From JADLCX01 sp964630785 (GTDB lineage: Bacteria > Planctomycetota > Phycisphaerae > Phycisphaerales > UBA1924), in contig CAZVZG010000014.1 in NCBI GenBank assembly GCA_964630785.1, positions 65,294-129,293 of the forward strand: a DNA stretch of 64,000 nt, written 5' to 3'. This document shows positions 51,865 through 60,243 of the stretch, one piece after another. How positions within the stretch are numbered: position 1 is the first letter of the stretch; each line of letters starts with the position of its first letter. Under the pieces are notes generated by a model. The model did not search any database. It worked only from the letters and a program-made list of their open reading frames with translations, and was not told the origin of the DNA. Both the position numbers and the translations under genes were made by a program.

Positions 51865-53859
51865 ATGCTCGTCACCCAAAAACGACCGAGAGATCTGCAC
51901 TGGTTCCACGCCGGGCCGCTGCTCTTTGGCGATTGGGGCACGAGCCGGCTGTACGTGCTGGGTCTAGCGTTCTACTACACGGCGCACGCGTCGGTGCTGT
52001 ACCTGGCGGTGATGTCGCTGATCATGGCGGGGGTGGCGTGGGCGTACACGGTGGTGTGCCGGTGTTTCCCCGAAGGCGGGGGCGTGTACACGGCGGCGCG
52101 GCAGATCTCGCCGACGCTGAGCGTGATCGGCGCGACGCTGCTGTTGTGCGACTACATCGTGACGGCGGCGCTGAGCGCGGTGGAGGCGTTCCATTACATG
52201 GGCGTGCCGCCGACGCTGACGGTGCTGCTGTGCGTGCTGACGATCGCGGGGATCGGGCTGATCAACTGGCTCGGGGCCAAGAACGCGGGGCGGTTTGCGC
52301 TGGTGATCGCGGTGGCGTCACTCGGCGCGAGCCTGCTGATCGCGATCATGTGCCTGCCGCTGCTGCCCAAGGGGCTGAGCACGGTGAACACCGGGCACGG
52401 CTCGATCGGCTCGCCGTGGCAGATGTGGGAGAGCCTGGTGCGGATCGTGCTGGCGCTCTCGGGGGTGGAGGCGGTCGCCAACATGACCGGCCTGATGAAG
52501 GAGCCGGTGAGGAAGACGGCGCGACGGACGATCTGGCCGGTGCTTGCAGAGGTCGTGGTGCTGAACATGATCTTCGGCGTGGCGCTGAACGCGCTGCCGG
52601 AGATGCGCGGCGTCGAGGTGCCGGCGTACATCGTGCACGAGGTCGAGGGCGGAGTGCAGCCCGACAAAGTGCCGGACGACGTCAAGCAGTACCGCGACAC
52701 GGCCGTGAAGATGCTGGCCACCCACTCGGCGAGCAACGTGTTCGGCCCAGAGACGGGCAAGGTCTTCGGCATCGTGCTGGCGACGGTCTTCGCCGGGCTG
52801 CTGCTCAGCGCGGTGAACACGGCGGTGATGGCGATGGTCTCGGTGATGTACAGCCTGGGGCACGACGGCGAGCTGCCCAAGCGGCTGACCAAGCTGAACT
52901 ACTCCGGGGTGCCCAAGGTCGGGCTGCTGATCGCGTGCGTGCTTCCCGTGTCGGTGCTTTTGGTCGAGGCCGACGCCAAGGCGTTGAGCGAGCTCTACGC
53001 CATCGGCGTGGTCGGCGCGATCTGCATCAACCTGACCTCGTGCGCCGCGAACAAGCAGCTCAAGGTCCGGGCGTGGGAGCGTCGCGGCCTGTGGGCGCTC
53101 GGCGGCCTGATGGCGGTCATCGAGGCCACGATCGTGGTGGCCAAGCCCAACGCGACGGTGTTCGCGGCGAGCATCATCGTGCTCGTTCTGGTGTTCCGCT
53201 TCGGCATGAGGTTTGTGAAGGGCGCACCGACCACGCCGGCCACGGCCGCCGAGATGCAGGAGTTTGTCACGGCCCTGGAGCAGGAGCCGCTGCCGATCGC
53301 CCCGGAGGGGACACGGATCATGCTCGCCGCGCGCGGACGCGGACAGGCCGAGTTCGCCGTGGACCTGGCCCGACGGCGCAAGGCCGCGCTGTTCTGCGTC
53401 TTCGTGCGCACGCTGCGCCTGATGGACATCGCGCCGGGGAGCATCCCGAGCGTCAAGGACGATCCGGAGGCGCTCCAGAGCCTGGGCACGGTGGCCGTGC
53501 TGGCCCGGCAGCACCGCGTGCCGTTCTACCCGATCTACGTGTGCAGCGACCAGATCGCCGACGAGATCCTGGACTACACGGTGACGTTCAACTGCGACAC
53601 GCTGATCCTGGGCAAGACGCGCCGGCGTGCCCTTGCCCGCGCGGTCGAGGGCGATGTGGTGTCGCGCGTGGCCCAGCACCTGCCCAGCGAGGTGTCGCTG
53701 ATCACGCGGGACGACTCGCCGCACCCGCTGGGGCCGCCGCCTCCGCCCACGCCGCCGGAGGCCGCGACGAACCGACCCGCCGCGGGAGTCAACGGTCTCG
53801 CGGCGCTGGATTCGGAGCCGAAGAGCGACGCCCCGGCGCCCGGGTACGGCACGGAGTGA
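51865..53859 (+). CDS. APC-family amino acid permease with C-terminal UspA-like domain
   Basis: The 664-residue protein has about 12 transmembrane helices in residues 20-450, with APC features: GPLLFGDWGTSRLYVLGLAF, PEGGGVYTAARQISPTLSVI, WESLVRIVLALSGVEAVANM, NTAVMAMVSVMYSLGHDGEL and GVPKVGLLIACVLPVSVLLV. Residues about 470-610 are cytosolic and resemble a universal-stress-protein fold (IMLAARGRGQAEFAVDLARR, NCDTLILGKTRRRALARAVE, then GDVVSRVAQHL). It likely imports amino acids or amines with proton coupling, and the stress-like domain may sense nucleotide. The proline-rich tail after residue 610 is disordered. Confidence 0.85.
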   Translation: MLVTQKRPRDLHWFHAGPLLFGDWGTSRLYVLGLAFYYTAHASVLYLAVMSLIMAGVAWAYTVVCRCFPEGGGVYTAARQISPTLSVIGATLLLCDYIVTAALSAVEAFHYMGVPPTLTVLLCVLTIAGIGLINWLGAKNAGRFALVIAVASLGASLLIAIMCLPLLPKGLSTVNTGHGSIGSPWQMWESLVRIVLALSGVEAVANMTGLMKEPVRKTARRTIWPVLAEVVVLNMIFGVALNALPEMRGVEVPAYIVHEVEGGVQPDKVPDDVKQYRDTAVKMLATHSASNVFGPETGKVFGIVLATVFAGLLLSAVNTAVMAMVSVMYSLGHDGELPKRLTKLNYSGVPKVGLLIACVLPVSVLLVEADAKALSELYAIGVVGAICINLTSCAANKQLKVRAWERRGLWALGGLMAVIEATIVVAKPNATVFAASIIVLVLVFRFGMRFVKGAPTTPATAAEMQEFVTALEQEPLPIAPEGTRIMLAARGRGQAEFAVDLARRRKAALFCVFVRTLRLMDIAPGSIPSVKDDPEALQSLGTVAVLARQHRVPFYPIYVCSDQIADEILDYTVTFNCDTLILGKTRRRALARAVEGDVVSRVAQHLPSEVSLITRDDSPHPLGPPPPPTPPEAATNRPAAGVNGLAALDSEPKSDAPAPGYGTE

Positions 53860-53979
53860 GCCGGTGGTGGGCCGTGCTCCGCTGGACGGCGCCGCGGATG
53901 GGGAGCTCCCGACTGTCGATTGCGAAACGTCCGCGGTCGGCCCGCTACCCTTGCCGCGATGCACACGGAGGTTGCTCGC

Positions 53980-56900
53980 GTGCCCGCGACACAAGGATCA
54001 GACCCACAGCACCAGCGGCCCGAGACCGCCGAGACCCTCGCCGGGCTGACCAAGCCCCAGGCCCAGGCGGTGCTGCACACCGAGGGCGCGCTGCTCGTGC
54101 TCGCCGGGCCGGGCAGCGGCAAGACGCGGGTGATCACGCGCCGGATCGCCTACCTCGTCCAGTGCGGCATCCCGCCGTGGCAGGTTCTCGCCCTGACCTT
54201 CACCAACAAGGCCGCGGCGGAGATGCGCGAGCGTGTGCACCGACTGCTGGGCGAGGGCGCGGCCGTGCGCGGGCTCACGGTCACGACGTTCCACGCCCTG
54301 TGCGCCCGCCTGCTCCGCAAGTACGCCGACATCGCCCGCCTGCCCGGGCTGACCGGCAACTTTGTCATCTACGACACCGACGACCAGACCAAGCTGCTCA
54401 AGCGGGCGATCGAGGGGCTGGACCTCTCGACCACCAACTGGCCAGCGCGAAGCGTGCTGAGCCGCATCAGCGACGCGAAGAACAATCTCATCGACGCGGC
54501 CGCCTTCGCCGCGCAACAGAGCGATTTCTACGGGCGGACGCTGGCGAAGATCTACGAGGCCTACCAGAAGGGCCTGCGCGCGGCCGACGCGGTGGACTTC
54601 GACGACCTGCTCGTGCTCACGGCGCAGATGCTCAAGCACAACGCCGACGTGCGCGAAGCGTGCCGGGCCCGCTGGCAATACCTGCTGGTGGACGAGTATC
54701 AGGACACCAACAAGGCGCAGTTCGTCATCGCGGCGTTGTTGGCGGGGGAGAAGAACCCGAACATCTGCGTGGTGGGCGACCCGGATCAATGCCTCCCGCC
54801 CGGAACGATGGTCACCACCCCCGATGGCTCTCGACCGATTGAAACACTGGCCGCGGGTGACCGAGTCGTCACCGGCATCGGCTGGGGCGCCACCGCTCCG
54901 GGTGTGGTCGAGGCGGTCGCCACGCGGCATTATCGCGGACCATTGGTCAGGGCGCGAACGGCCGATGGGGCCGTGGTCTCGGGCACGCCCGGACACATGG
55001 TGTTCGGCCGCCTGCAACCCCGACCCGACCTCCACTACGCATACCTCATGTGGAAACGTGGCGTGGGGTACCGGGTAGGACTTACGCGGGGCGTTCGTGC
55101 GAGCAAGGACGGAGAGATCGTCTCGGGCCTCCAGGTGCGCACCAATCAGGAAGTCGCCGACGCGATGTGGATCCTGCACGCGACCCGCTCTCCTGCCGAG
55201 GCCCGCTTCTACGAGCACTACTACTCGGTGAAGTACGGGATCCCGAGCATGGTCTTCTTCGTGCGCGGCCGGCGCATGGAGATCACGCAGGACTGGATCG
55301 ACAAGCTGTACCGAGAGATCGACACCGAGGAGGCGGCCTCGCGGCTCATGGCCGACCTCGATCTCGATCCGCGATTCCCCCACCACCGGCCCGGCGCCGT
55401 TACGCGGTTCACCACGCGGGACTCCGCCGGATGGTCGCGTCGGCATGTGCTGTTCACGGCGTTCGGTGGGCCGCGCCGGGTCGCGGCCCGCGCGTGGCAC
55501 GAGCACCGTGTGCAGTTGGTGACCAGCGACGTGGGGGCGCGAGCCGCCGCAACCGCGGCGAAGTTCAATGTTCGGGACGGCGTCCGCGGCACATGGCGGA
55601 TCGAGACCTCACGAAAGGAATACGACGAAGGGCTCGAGCTCGCCGGCGAGATCGCCTCGCTGATGGAAGGCATGGAGATTATCCAACGCGCCCGGCTGAC
55701 GCCGAACAGGTCGTTCTTGTGCATGCCGCTCAGCCATCTCCGGATCGGGATGGTCGTTCCGATCTTTCGCGGCGGCGAGGTCATCGAATCGACCGTGGAG
55801 TTCGTCGAACTCACGCAACACGACGGCCCGGTGTACGACCTCACCATCCCACACACGCGCAACTACATCGCCGGCGGTTTCGTGGTCCACAACTCGATCT
55901 ACGGATGGCGTGGAGCAGACATCGGCAACATCCTCGATTTCGAGAAGCAGTTTCCGAACGCCACCGTCATCGCCCTGGGCGAGAACTTCCGCTCGACCAA
56001 GCACATCATCGGCGCGGCCGATCGGCTCATCCGGCGCAACACGCGGCGGAAGCACAAGGACCTGTTCACCGCCAACGCGCAGGGCCACAAGGTCGAGGTG
56101 ACCATGTGCCGCGACGAGCACCACGAGGCGGGCGTGGTGCTCCACTGGCTCAAGGCCCGGCGCGAGGACAGCGGCGATGGGGAGGGCGGGGCGCCGCTGC
56201 CGTGGAAGGACATGGCGGTGTTCTACCGCACCAACGCGCTCAGCCGCGTGGTGGAGGATGCGCTCCGCAACGAGGGCATCCCCTACGTGATCGCCCGCGG
56301 CACGGCGTTCTATCAGCGCGAGGAGGTCAAGCACGCGCTGGCGTACCTGCGGGTGATCGCCAACCCCGCCGACGAGGTGAGCCTGGGACGCATCATCAAC
56401 GTGCCGGCGCGCGGCATCGGCGACACGACGCTCGGCAAGATCGAGGCCTGGGGCGCGGAGGCGGGGGTGCCGCTCTTCGAGGCCCTGCGGCTGAGCGCGG
56501 TAGGTCGCGGCGCCGAGCTCGGGCCCAAGGCCGCGGGCGCGATCGGGAAGTTCGTGGGGCTCATCGACGCCTGGCGTGGGGCCGCGCCCGCGACGCCCGA
56601 TGGGCACCTCGAAATGGAAAAGAACCGCGAGCTGCGCGGCTCGCTGGCCTCGCTCGTCGAGCGCGTCGTGAGCGAATCCGGGCTCGAAGATTCGTACCGC
56701 AAGGGCAAGACCGAGACCGACGAGGAGCGGATCGAGAACCTCGCCGAGCTGGTCTCCAGCGCGCAGGAGTTCGAGCAGAGCTACGAGCCGGGGAGCGACC
56801 CCGTTGTGGACGTGCAACCGGACGGTCAGCCCGCGACCGAAGCGGGCGCGCAGGCCGACAAGCACGCCATCGGTGTGCTGGGCATGTTGCGGGCCTACCT

Positions 56901-57525
56901 CGAACGCGTCACGCTCGTGAGCGACGCGGACGCGGTCGACCCCGCACAGGGCGCGGTCACGCTCATGACGCTGCACGCGGCCAAGGGCCTGGAGTTCCCC
57001 GCGGTCGCGATGATCGGGCTCGAGGAGGGCGTGCTCCCCCACTCCCGCGTGGCCGAGAGCCCGGCCGAACTGGAGGAAGAGCGGCGGTTGTGCTTCGTCG
57101 GCATCACCCGGGCCATGCGCCGACTGCTGATCACGACGTCCCGCTACCGCACGGTGCGCGGCATCAGCGATCGGACAATCCCGAGCCGTTTCCTCGAGGA
57201 ACTGCCGGGGGAGCACGTGTCCAAGAGCGATCAGAGCGATTGGCGCGAGCCGGGGTGGGACACCGACGGCGATCCATCTTCGCGCCCGGGCGCGCCCAGA
57301 TCGCACTCGGCGGGCGGGTTCGGCGGATCCTCCGGCTCGGCGCGGGTCCGAGATGCCCGCGGCCAGGAGCTGCGCGTCGGCGTCCGCGTACGACACCCGC
57401 AGTTCGGCGTCGGCGAAATCATCGGGCTTACCGGCGGCGGAGACGCCCGCGCTCAAGTTCGCTTCCGCGAGGTCGGCGTGAAGACGCTTGTGCTGCAATA
57501 TGCGAGGCTGGAGCGGCTGGACTGA
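53980..57525 (+). CDS. pcrA: UvrD/PcrA-type superfamily 1 helicase interrupted by an intein
   Basis: The 1181-residue precursor starts at GTG 53980, eight bases after GGAGG; ATG 53959 is the alternative. SF1A motifs are complete: LTKPQAQAVLH (Q), LAGPGSGKTRVI (Walker A), TFTNKAAAEMRERV, LLVDEYQDTNKAQF (Walker B), the split VVGDPDQ-SIYGWRGADI, LGENFRSTK, VTLMTLHAAKGLEFPAV and CFVGITRAMRRLLI. The C-terminus has a PcrA-like Tudor-type domain (ELRVGVRVRHPQFGVGEIIG). Removal of the 368-residue intein leaves 813 residues. The enzyme unwinds DNA in 3'-5' direction in repair and removes stalled complexes. The intein sits in an essential motif, so splicing is needed for activity. Confidence 0.92.
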   Translation: MPATQGSDPQHQRPETAETLAGLTKPQAQAVLHTEGALLVLAGPGSGKTRVITRRIAYLVQCGIPPWQVLALTFTNKAAAEMRERVHRLLGEGAAVRGLTVTTFHALCARLLRKYADIARLPGLTGNFVIYDTDDQTKLLKRAIEGLDLSTTNWPARSVLSRISDAKNNLIDAAAFAAQQSDFYGRTLAKIYEAYQKGLRAADAVDFDDLLVLTAQMLKHNADVREACRARWQYLLVDEYQDTNKAQFVIAALLAGEKNPNICVVGDPDQCLPPGTMVTTPDGSRPIETLAAGDRVVTGIGWGATAPGVVEAVATRHYRGPLVRARTADGAVVSGTPGHMVFGRLQPRPDLHYAYLMWKRGVGYRVGLTRGVRASKDGEIVSGLQVRTNQEVADAMWILHATRSPAEARFYEHYYSVKYGIPSMVFFVRGRRMEITQDWIDKLYREIDTEEAASRLMADLDLDPRFPHHRPGAVTRFTTRDSAGWSRRHVLFTAFGGPRRVAARAWHEHRVQLVTSDVGARAAATAAKFNVRDGVRGTWRIETSRKEYDEGLELAGEIASLMEGMEIIQRARLTPNRSFLCMPLSHLRIGMVVPIFRGGEVIESTVEFVELTQHDGPVYDLTIPHTRNYIAGGFVVHNSIYGWRGADIGNILDFEKQFPNATVIALGENFRSTKHIIGAADRLIRRNTRRKHKDLFTANAQGHKVEVTMCRDEHHEAGVVLHWLKARREDSGDGEGGAPLPWKDMAVFYRTNALSRVVEDALRNEGIPYVIARGTAFYQREEVKHALAYLRVIANPADEVSLGRIINVPARGIGDTTLGKIEAWGAEAGVPLFEALRLSAVGRGAELGPKAAGAIGKFVGLIDAWRGAAPATPDGHLEMEKNRELRGSLASLVERVVSESGLEDSYRKGKTETDEERIENLAELVSSAQEFEQSYEPGSDPVVDVQPDGQPATEAGAQADKHAIGVLGMLRAYLERVTLVSDADAVDPAQGAVTLMTLHAAKGLEFPAVAMIGLEEGVLPHSRVAESPAELEEERRLCFVGITRAMRRLLITTSRYRTVRGISDRTIPSRFLEELPGEHVSKSDQSDWREPGWDTDGDPSSRPGAPRSHSAGGFGGSSGSARVRDARGQELRVGVRVRHPQFGVGEIIGLTGGGDARAQVRFREVGVKTLVLQYARLERLD
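54790..55893 (+). other. Intein (368 aa) in the helicase gene
   Basis: The insertion lies between GDPDQ and SIYGWRGAD. It begins with Cys (CLPPGTMVTTPDGSRPIETL, block A) and has block B with the TxxH motif (VSGTPGHMVF). It ends VYDLTIPHTRNYIAGGFVVH-N (blocks F and G) and is followed by Ser as the first C-extein residue. The splicing residues Cys1, His367, Asn368 and +1 Ser are all intact, so self-splicing is expected. It is about 220 residues longer than a mini-intein. The insert contains EARFYEHYYSVKYGIPSMVF, RRMEITQDWIDKLYREIDTE and HHRPGAVTR but no LAGLIDADG motif that I can see. A homing role is possible but the nuclease type is not identified. Confidence 0.92.
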
Positions 57526-57536
57526 ACGCGACCGAT

Positions 57537-57986
57537 TCAGCCGAGCCCGACGCCCGAAGTCGTGAGACGGACGGTCGAGCGCTTCTGGGCCTCGTATGCG
57601 CCGATGTCGCTCACGGTCGTGTTCTGAAGAAACTCGATATTCATGCGCCGGATGTTGCTCCAGTGCGCATGCGCCGGACAGGCCCGCTCATCGGAGCACG
57701 GACCCAGGCTGAGCATGCAGCGGGGCAGAATCGCCGGGTCGTCGAGCTTCAGGCACAACTCGTACAGCGTGACCTTGTCGGGATCGCACGCGAGCGTGGC
57801 GCCGCCGCCGACGCCCCGGCGCGTGGTGACAAGCCCGCGGCGCGAGAGCAGGTGCACAACTTTGCTCAGCGAGGTTGTCTTGATGCCGGTGGCGCGGGCC
57901 ATCTCGTCAACGGACGCGGATCGCGTCTTGCGAGCCGCGAGATAGCCGAGCGCGACCGCGGCGTAGCCGGTGAGTGGGCTGAGCAT
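57537..57986 (-). CDS. Rrf2-family Fe-S transcriptional regulator
   Basis: The 149-residue protein starts at ATG 57986 (MLSPLTGYAAVALGYLAARK). A winged helix (EMARATGIKTTSLSKVVHLL, RRGLVTTRRGVGGGATLA) is followed by three cysteines, C90, C97 and C103, in RCMLSLGPCSDERACPAH, fitting the Fe-S ligand set of Rrf2 proteins such as NsrR or IscR. Members sense nitric oxide, redox or iron-sulfur status. The spacing (6 and 5 residues) is near that of NsrR. The gene has its own promoter with an operator-like palindrome at the start site, so autoregulation is likely. The gene ends 12 bp from the helicase stop (convergent). Confidence 0.86.
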   Translation of the reverse strand: MLSPLTGYAAVALGYLAARKTRSASVDEMARATGIKTTSLSKVVHLLSRRGLVTTRRGVGGGATLACDPDKVTLYELCLKLDDPAILPRCMLSLGPCSDERACPAHAHWSNIRRMNIEFLQNTTVSDIGAYEAQKRSTVRLTTSGVGLG

Positions 57987-58017
57987 GTCGGCACTCCGAG
58001 TGGGATTGGTCAATCTG

Positions 58018-58067
58018 GATATACGAGTTGTATATCTGAATATAGCACCTTCCGCCGCCGAGTCCAA
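58018..58067 (-). promoter_or_regulatory. Promoter and palindromic operator of the Rrf2 gene
   Basis: On the minus strand TTGGAC (58062-58067) and TATATT (58039-58044) are 17 bases apart, a good sigma-70-type promoter. Two bases after the -10 box is a perfect 7-bp inverted repeat, GATATAC and GTATATC around 5 bases (58018-58036), which covers the start site. A repressor bound there would block transcription; the Rrf2 protein encoded 32 bases downstream is the obvious candidate. Confidence 0.7.
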
Positions 58068-58175
58068 CGCTCAAAGCGTTGATCCACGGTGAGTCCCATA
58101 GGTTCGGTTTTTGATCGGTCTCGCGACCCGCCAAGCCGAATGGTGGAATCGGGCGATCGCGGACCCACGCCGTTG

Positions 58176-58979
58176 TCACCCGTGGATTCGCTCCGGGTGG
58201 GCGTAAACGTTGAACCCCCGCTCGCGAAGGAAGCCGACGAGCGTGACGTTGGATTCATCGGCCAGGTCGATCGCCAGCGAGGACGGGGCCGAAACAGCCG
58301 CGACGATCGCGATCCCGGCCGCGAGCGCCTTCTGCACGATCTCGAACGACGCCCGGCCGCTGACCATAAGCAAGTGGTTTGAGAGCGGGGTCAGCCCCGC
58401 CATGAACGCGTGGCCGATCGCTTTGTCTACCGCGTTGTGGCGGCCGACGTCCTCGCGGGCGACCAGCAGGTGGCCGCGAGCATCGAAGACGGCCGCGGCG
58501 TGCAGGCCGCCCGTTTGATCGAACGTGGGCTGGGCCTGTCGCAACCCCGCGGCCGCTGCGTAGAGCGTGCATGCCTCGACCATCGGGCCGTCCGCCACCG
58601 GCCGCATCCGCTTGCACACGGCGTCGATGGTCGATGCACCGCAGACGCCGCAACTGGAGGAGGCGAACACGTGGCGCGTGAGGCGGACGAAGTCGACCGC
58701 CACGCCGGGCGCCACGAGCACATCGATCGCCGAGCCCGGGTCCCGATCGCAGCGGCGGATGTGGCGGACGTCGGCGGGACGGCCAAGAAGCCCCTCACCC
58801 ACCAGAAACCCCGCGGCCAGCTCTTCGTCGTGGCCGGGCGTGCGCATGGTCACGCCGATGCCCCGCCCCGCGACCCGGATCTCCAGCGGCTCTTCGCGGG
58901 CGACGTGATCGTCGGCCGCCGCGAGCGACTCACCCGGCCGATGTCGCCAAACACGGTTCGGGCCGGAGAGATCGGACAT
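58176..58979 (-). CDS. fdhD: FdhD, sulfurtransferase for formate dehydrogenase activation
   Basis: The 267-residue protein starts at ATG 58979 (MSDLSGPNRVWRHRPGESLA); an upstream extension lacks domain character. FdhD features are EEPLEIRV, MRTPGHDEELAAGFLVGEGL, ASSSCGVCGASTIDAV (C110-GV-C113, the sulfur-carrying pair), TGGLHAAAVFD, REDVGRHNAVDKAIG and SGRASFEIVQKAL. FdhD transfers sulfur from a cysteine desulfurase to the molybdenum cofactor of formate dehydrogenase. No formate dehydrogenase gene is in the window, so the target is elsewhere. It is isolated by a terminator upstream (59,018) and faces the Rrf2 gene downstream. Confidence 0.92.
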   Translation of the reverse strand: MSDLSGPNRVWRHRPGESLAAADDHVAREEPLEIRVAGRGIGVTMRTPGHDEELAAGFLVGEGLLGRPADVRHIRRCDRDPGSAIDVLVAPGVAVDFVRLTRHVFASSSCGVCGASTIDAVCKRMRPVADGPMVEACTLYAAAAGLRQAQPTFDQTGGLHAAAVFDARGHLLVAREDVGRHNAVDKAIGHAFMAGLTPLSNHLLMVSGRASFEIVQKALAAGIAIVAAVSAPSSLAIDLADESNVTLVGFLRERGFNVYAHPERIHG

Positions 58980-59282
58980 CGGACGATGATACTCGGAGGC
59001 GGCGGCCGCAATGAAAACAGCCCCCTCGCGGGGGCTGCTTGAAGCGGAGAGGGGGGACTCTGATCCCGGTTCCTCCGCCATTCGCCAAGACCGGCGATTT
59101 GGCGATATCCCCCGTGAGCGGGCATTGGTAGCCTGTCGTTCGGCTACGCTTGGCGCTGGAAAGTGCCGCTGAGTTCGCGGCAAAAAGGACAAATTAAAGA
59201 CAACTCGCGGAAGTCGAGCGAGTACGTCTCTCAAAGACCTTGGCTCTTATCCGGGCTGGATCAGGTTTTCACGGGCAGGTCA
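58980..59282. other. Gap upstream of fdhD, 303 bp
   Basis: It holds a minus-strand terminator (59,014-59,037) close to fdhD and otherwise no gene. The GC-poorer stretch 59,160-59,230 (GACAAATTAAAGACAACTC) has no clear motif. A promoter for fdhD should lie between the terminator and 58979 but no boxes are clear. Confidence 0.45.
59014..59037 (-). terminator. Rho-independent terminator upstream of fdhD
   Basis: CAGCCCCC and GGGGGCTG (59018-59025, 59030-59037) form a perfect 8-bp stem with a TCGC loop. On the minus strand it is followed by TTTT (59014-59017). It should stop transcripts that come from the Rhs/IS region, before fdhD. Confidence 0.7.
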
Positions 59283-59500
59283 GATGTACACACGCCCGAT
59301 CACCGGGCCGGACGAGTTGTCAAAGCCCAGCTCCTGCCAGTACATCCGCCAGTGCGTCCAGGGCTCGTACATGTTCGCCGGCGGGCACTCGGCCGCGCTG
59401 GTGCATCCGCCGATCTGCATCACGCTGTTGGTGAACTCCCGCTCGCCGACGATCGGGACAACGCTCGACGTGACAAGGCCCGCAGCTGACGTTACGGACG
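59283..59500 (-). pseudogene. C-terminal gene fragment
   Basis: An open frame ending at a TGA near 59,283 codes for a compact peptide with GC-rich third codon positions (EREFTNSVMQIGG, CTSAAECPP, PWTHWRMYWQELGFDNSSGP, VIGRVYI). No start or upstream domain is present: it overlaps the end of the lipoprotein gene upstream. It looks like the remaining C-terminus of a gene broken by rearrangement. I do not recognise the family. Confidence 0.35.
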
Positions 59501-60199
59501 TTGTCCGCACTCAAACAGGTGGGTTGGTTTGCCAAATCGCACGTCCAAGGAGTAATCCCAGTTGAGGTCGCAATGGCGGTGACGCTCCAGATAGTCGCGG
59601 CATCGAGCCACCCATGCCATCTCATCGATGCCACCCGCAGGGGCCTCCTCGCCGACGGCTCGGGCGAGTGCGCTGCGAATGTTCTCCCGGAACTGGCCGT
59701 TTGAACCTTCCAAGGCATCGCACAGGGTAGTCAACATCCCCGCCTCCGCCAACTCAAACTCGATCGTTGATTGTCCAATGAAGTCCGGGCACGCGCACCG
59801 CAGAAGCACCGTTAGCCCATGCATGTCCCGATCACACATTGCCTTGAAGAGCAATGCGGGCACAAGGCCTTGCCACCAGGCCCGTTGGGCCTCAGATAGC
59901 TCGCCCATTGGAGGATACACGATGCCGCAGTACTCCAGAAAGAGCGCCTCATTCTCGTCAGCAGATGCAACCTGGCTCAGGCAGGCAAGTGCTAGTCTCG
60001 TGTCTTCAATCTGTTCGTCTTTGCTAGAGAGACCTCTGCCGGCAGGTCGCCTTAAAACAAAGCACTCGCTCGCGCGCGTTAGCAATGCCGTATGTGATGG
60101 TGCATTTGAAGGCAAATTCTTGCATGCCGCCAGAACAGAAACGACGATCCCCATCGTAATGGCGGTAAATCCACACAAAATAAATCGATAGATCAACAT
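59492..60199 (-). CDS. Lipoprotein of unknown function in the Rhs region
   Basis: The 235-residue protein begins MLIYRFILCGFTAITMGIVV, with lipobox LAAC at about 24-27 (VSVLAACKNLPSN), so it should be lipid-anchored after export. The mature part is helical, with several Cys (RASECFVLRR, ALACLSQVASADE, LFLEYCGIVYPP, RCACPDFIG, ARCRDYLERHRHCDLNWDYS). I do not recognise a family. The start lies 9 bp from the IS3 element, so its natural promoter has been separated from the Rhs and membrane-protein genes upstream. It may have been the last gene of a toxin-immunity operon. Base composition is lower in GC than the window norm. Confidence 0.65.
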   Translation of the reverse strand: MLIYRFILCGFTAITMGIVVSVLAACKNLPSNAPSHTALLTRASECFVLRRPAGRGLSSKDEQIEDTRLALACLSQVASADENEALFLEYCGIVYPPMGELSEAQRAWWQGLVPALLFKAMCDRDMHGLTVLLRCACPDFIGQSTIEFELAEAGMLTTLCDALEGSNGQFRENIRSALARAVGEEAPAGGIDEMAWVARCRDYLERHRHCDLNWDYSLDVRFGKPTHLFECGQRP

Positions 60200-60207
60200 G
60201 CTATTTC

Positions 60208-60236
60208 TGAGCTTGCCCAGGTTTGGTGGACGGGTC
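60208..60236. repeat. Left terminal inverted repeat of the IS3 element
   Basis: A 29-base sequence exactly complementary to 61453-61481. It starts TGAGCTTGCCCAGG. Confidence 0.92.
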
Positions 60237-60243
60237 GAGTGTA

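Noticed and set aside
52318..53994. Minus-strand open frame opposite the APC permease
   Set aside because: His/Arg/Gln-rich shadow of the permease gene, which has clear membrane helices and family motifs.
59163..59489. Plus-strand open frame between fdhD and the IS region
   Set aside because: Composition is not domain-like and the region is crossed by the minus-strand fragment with better codon use.
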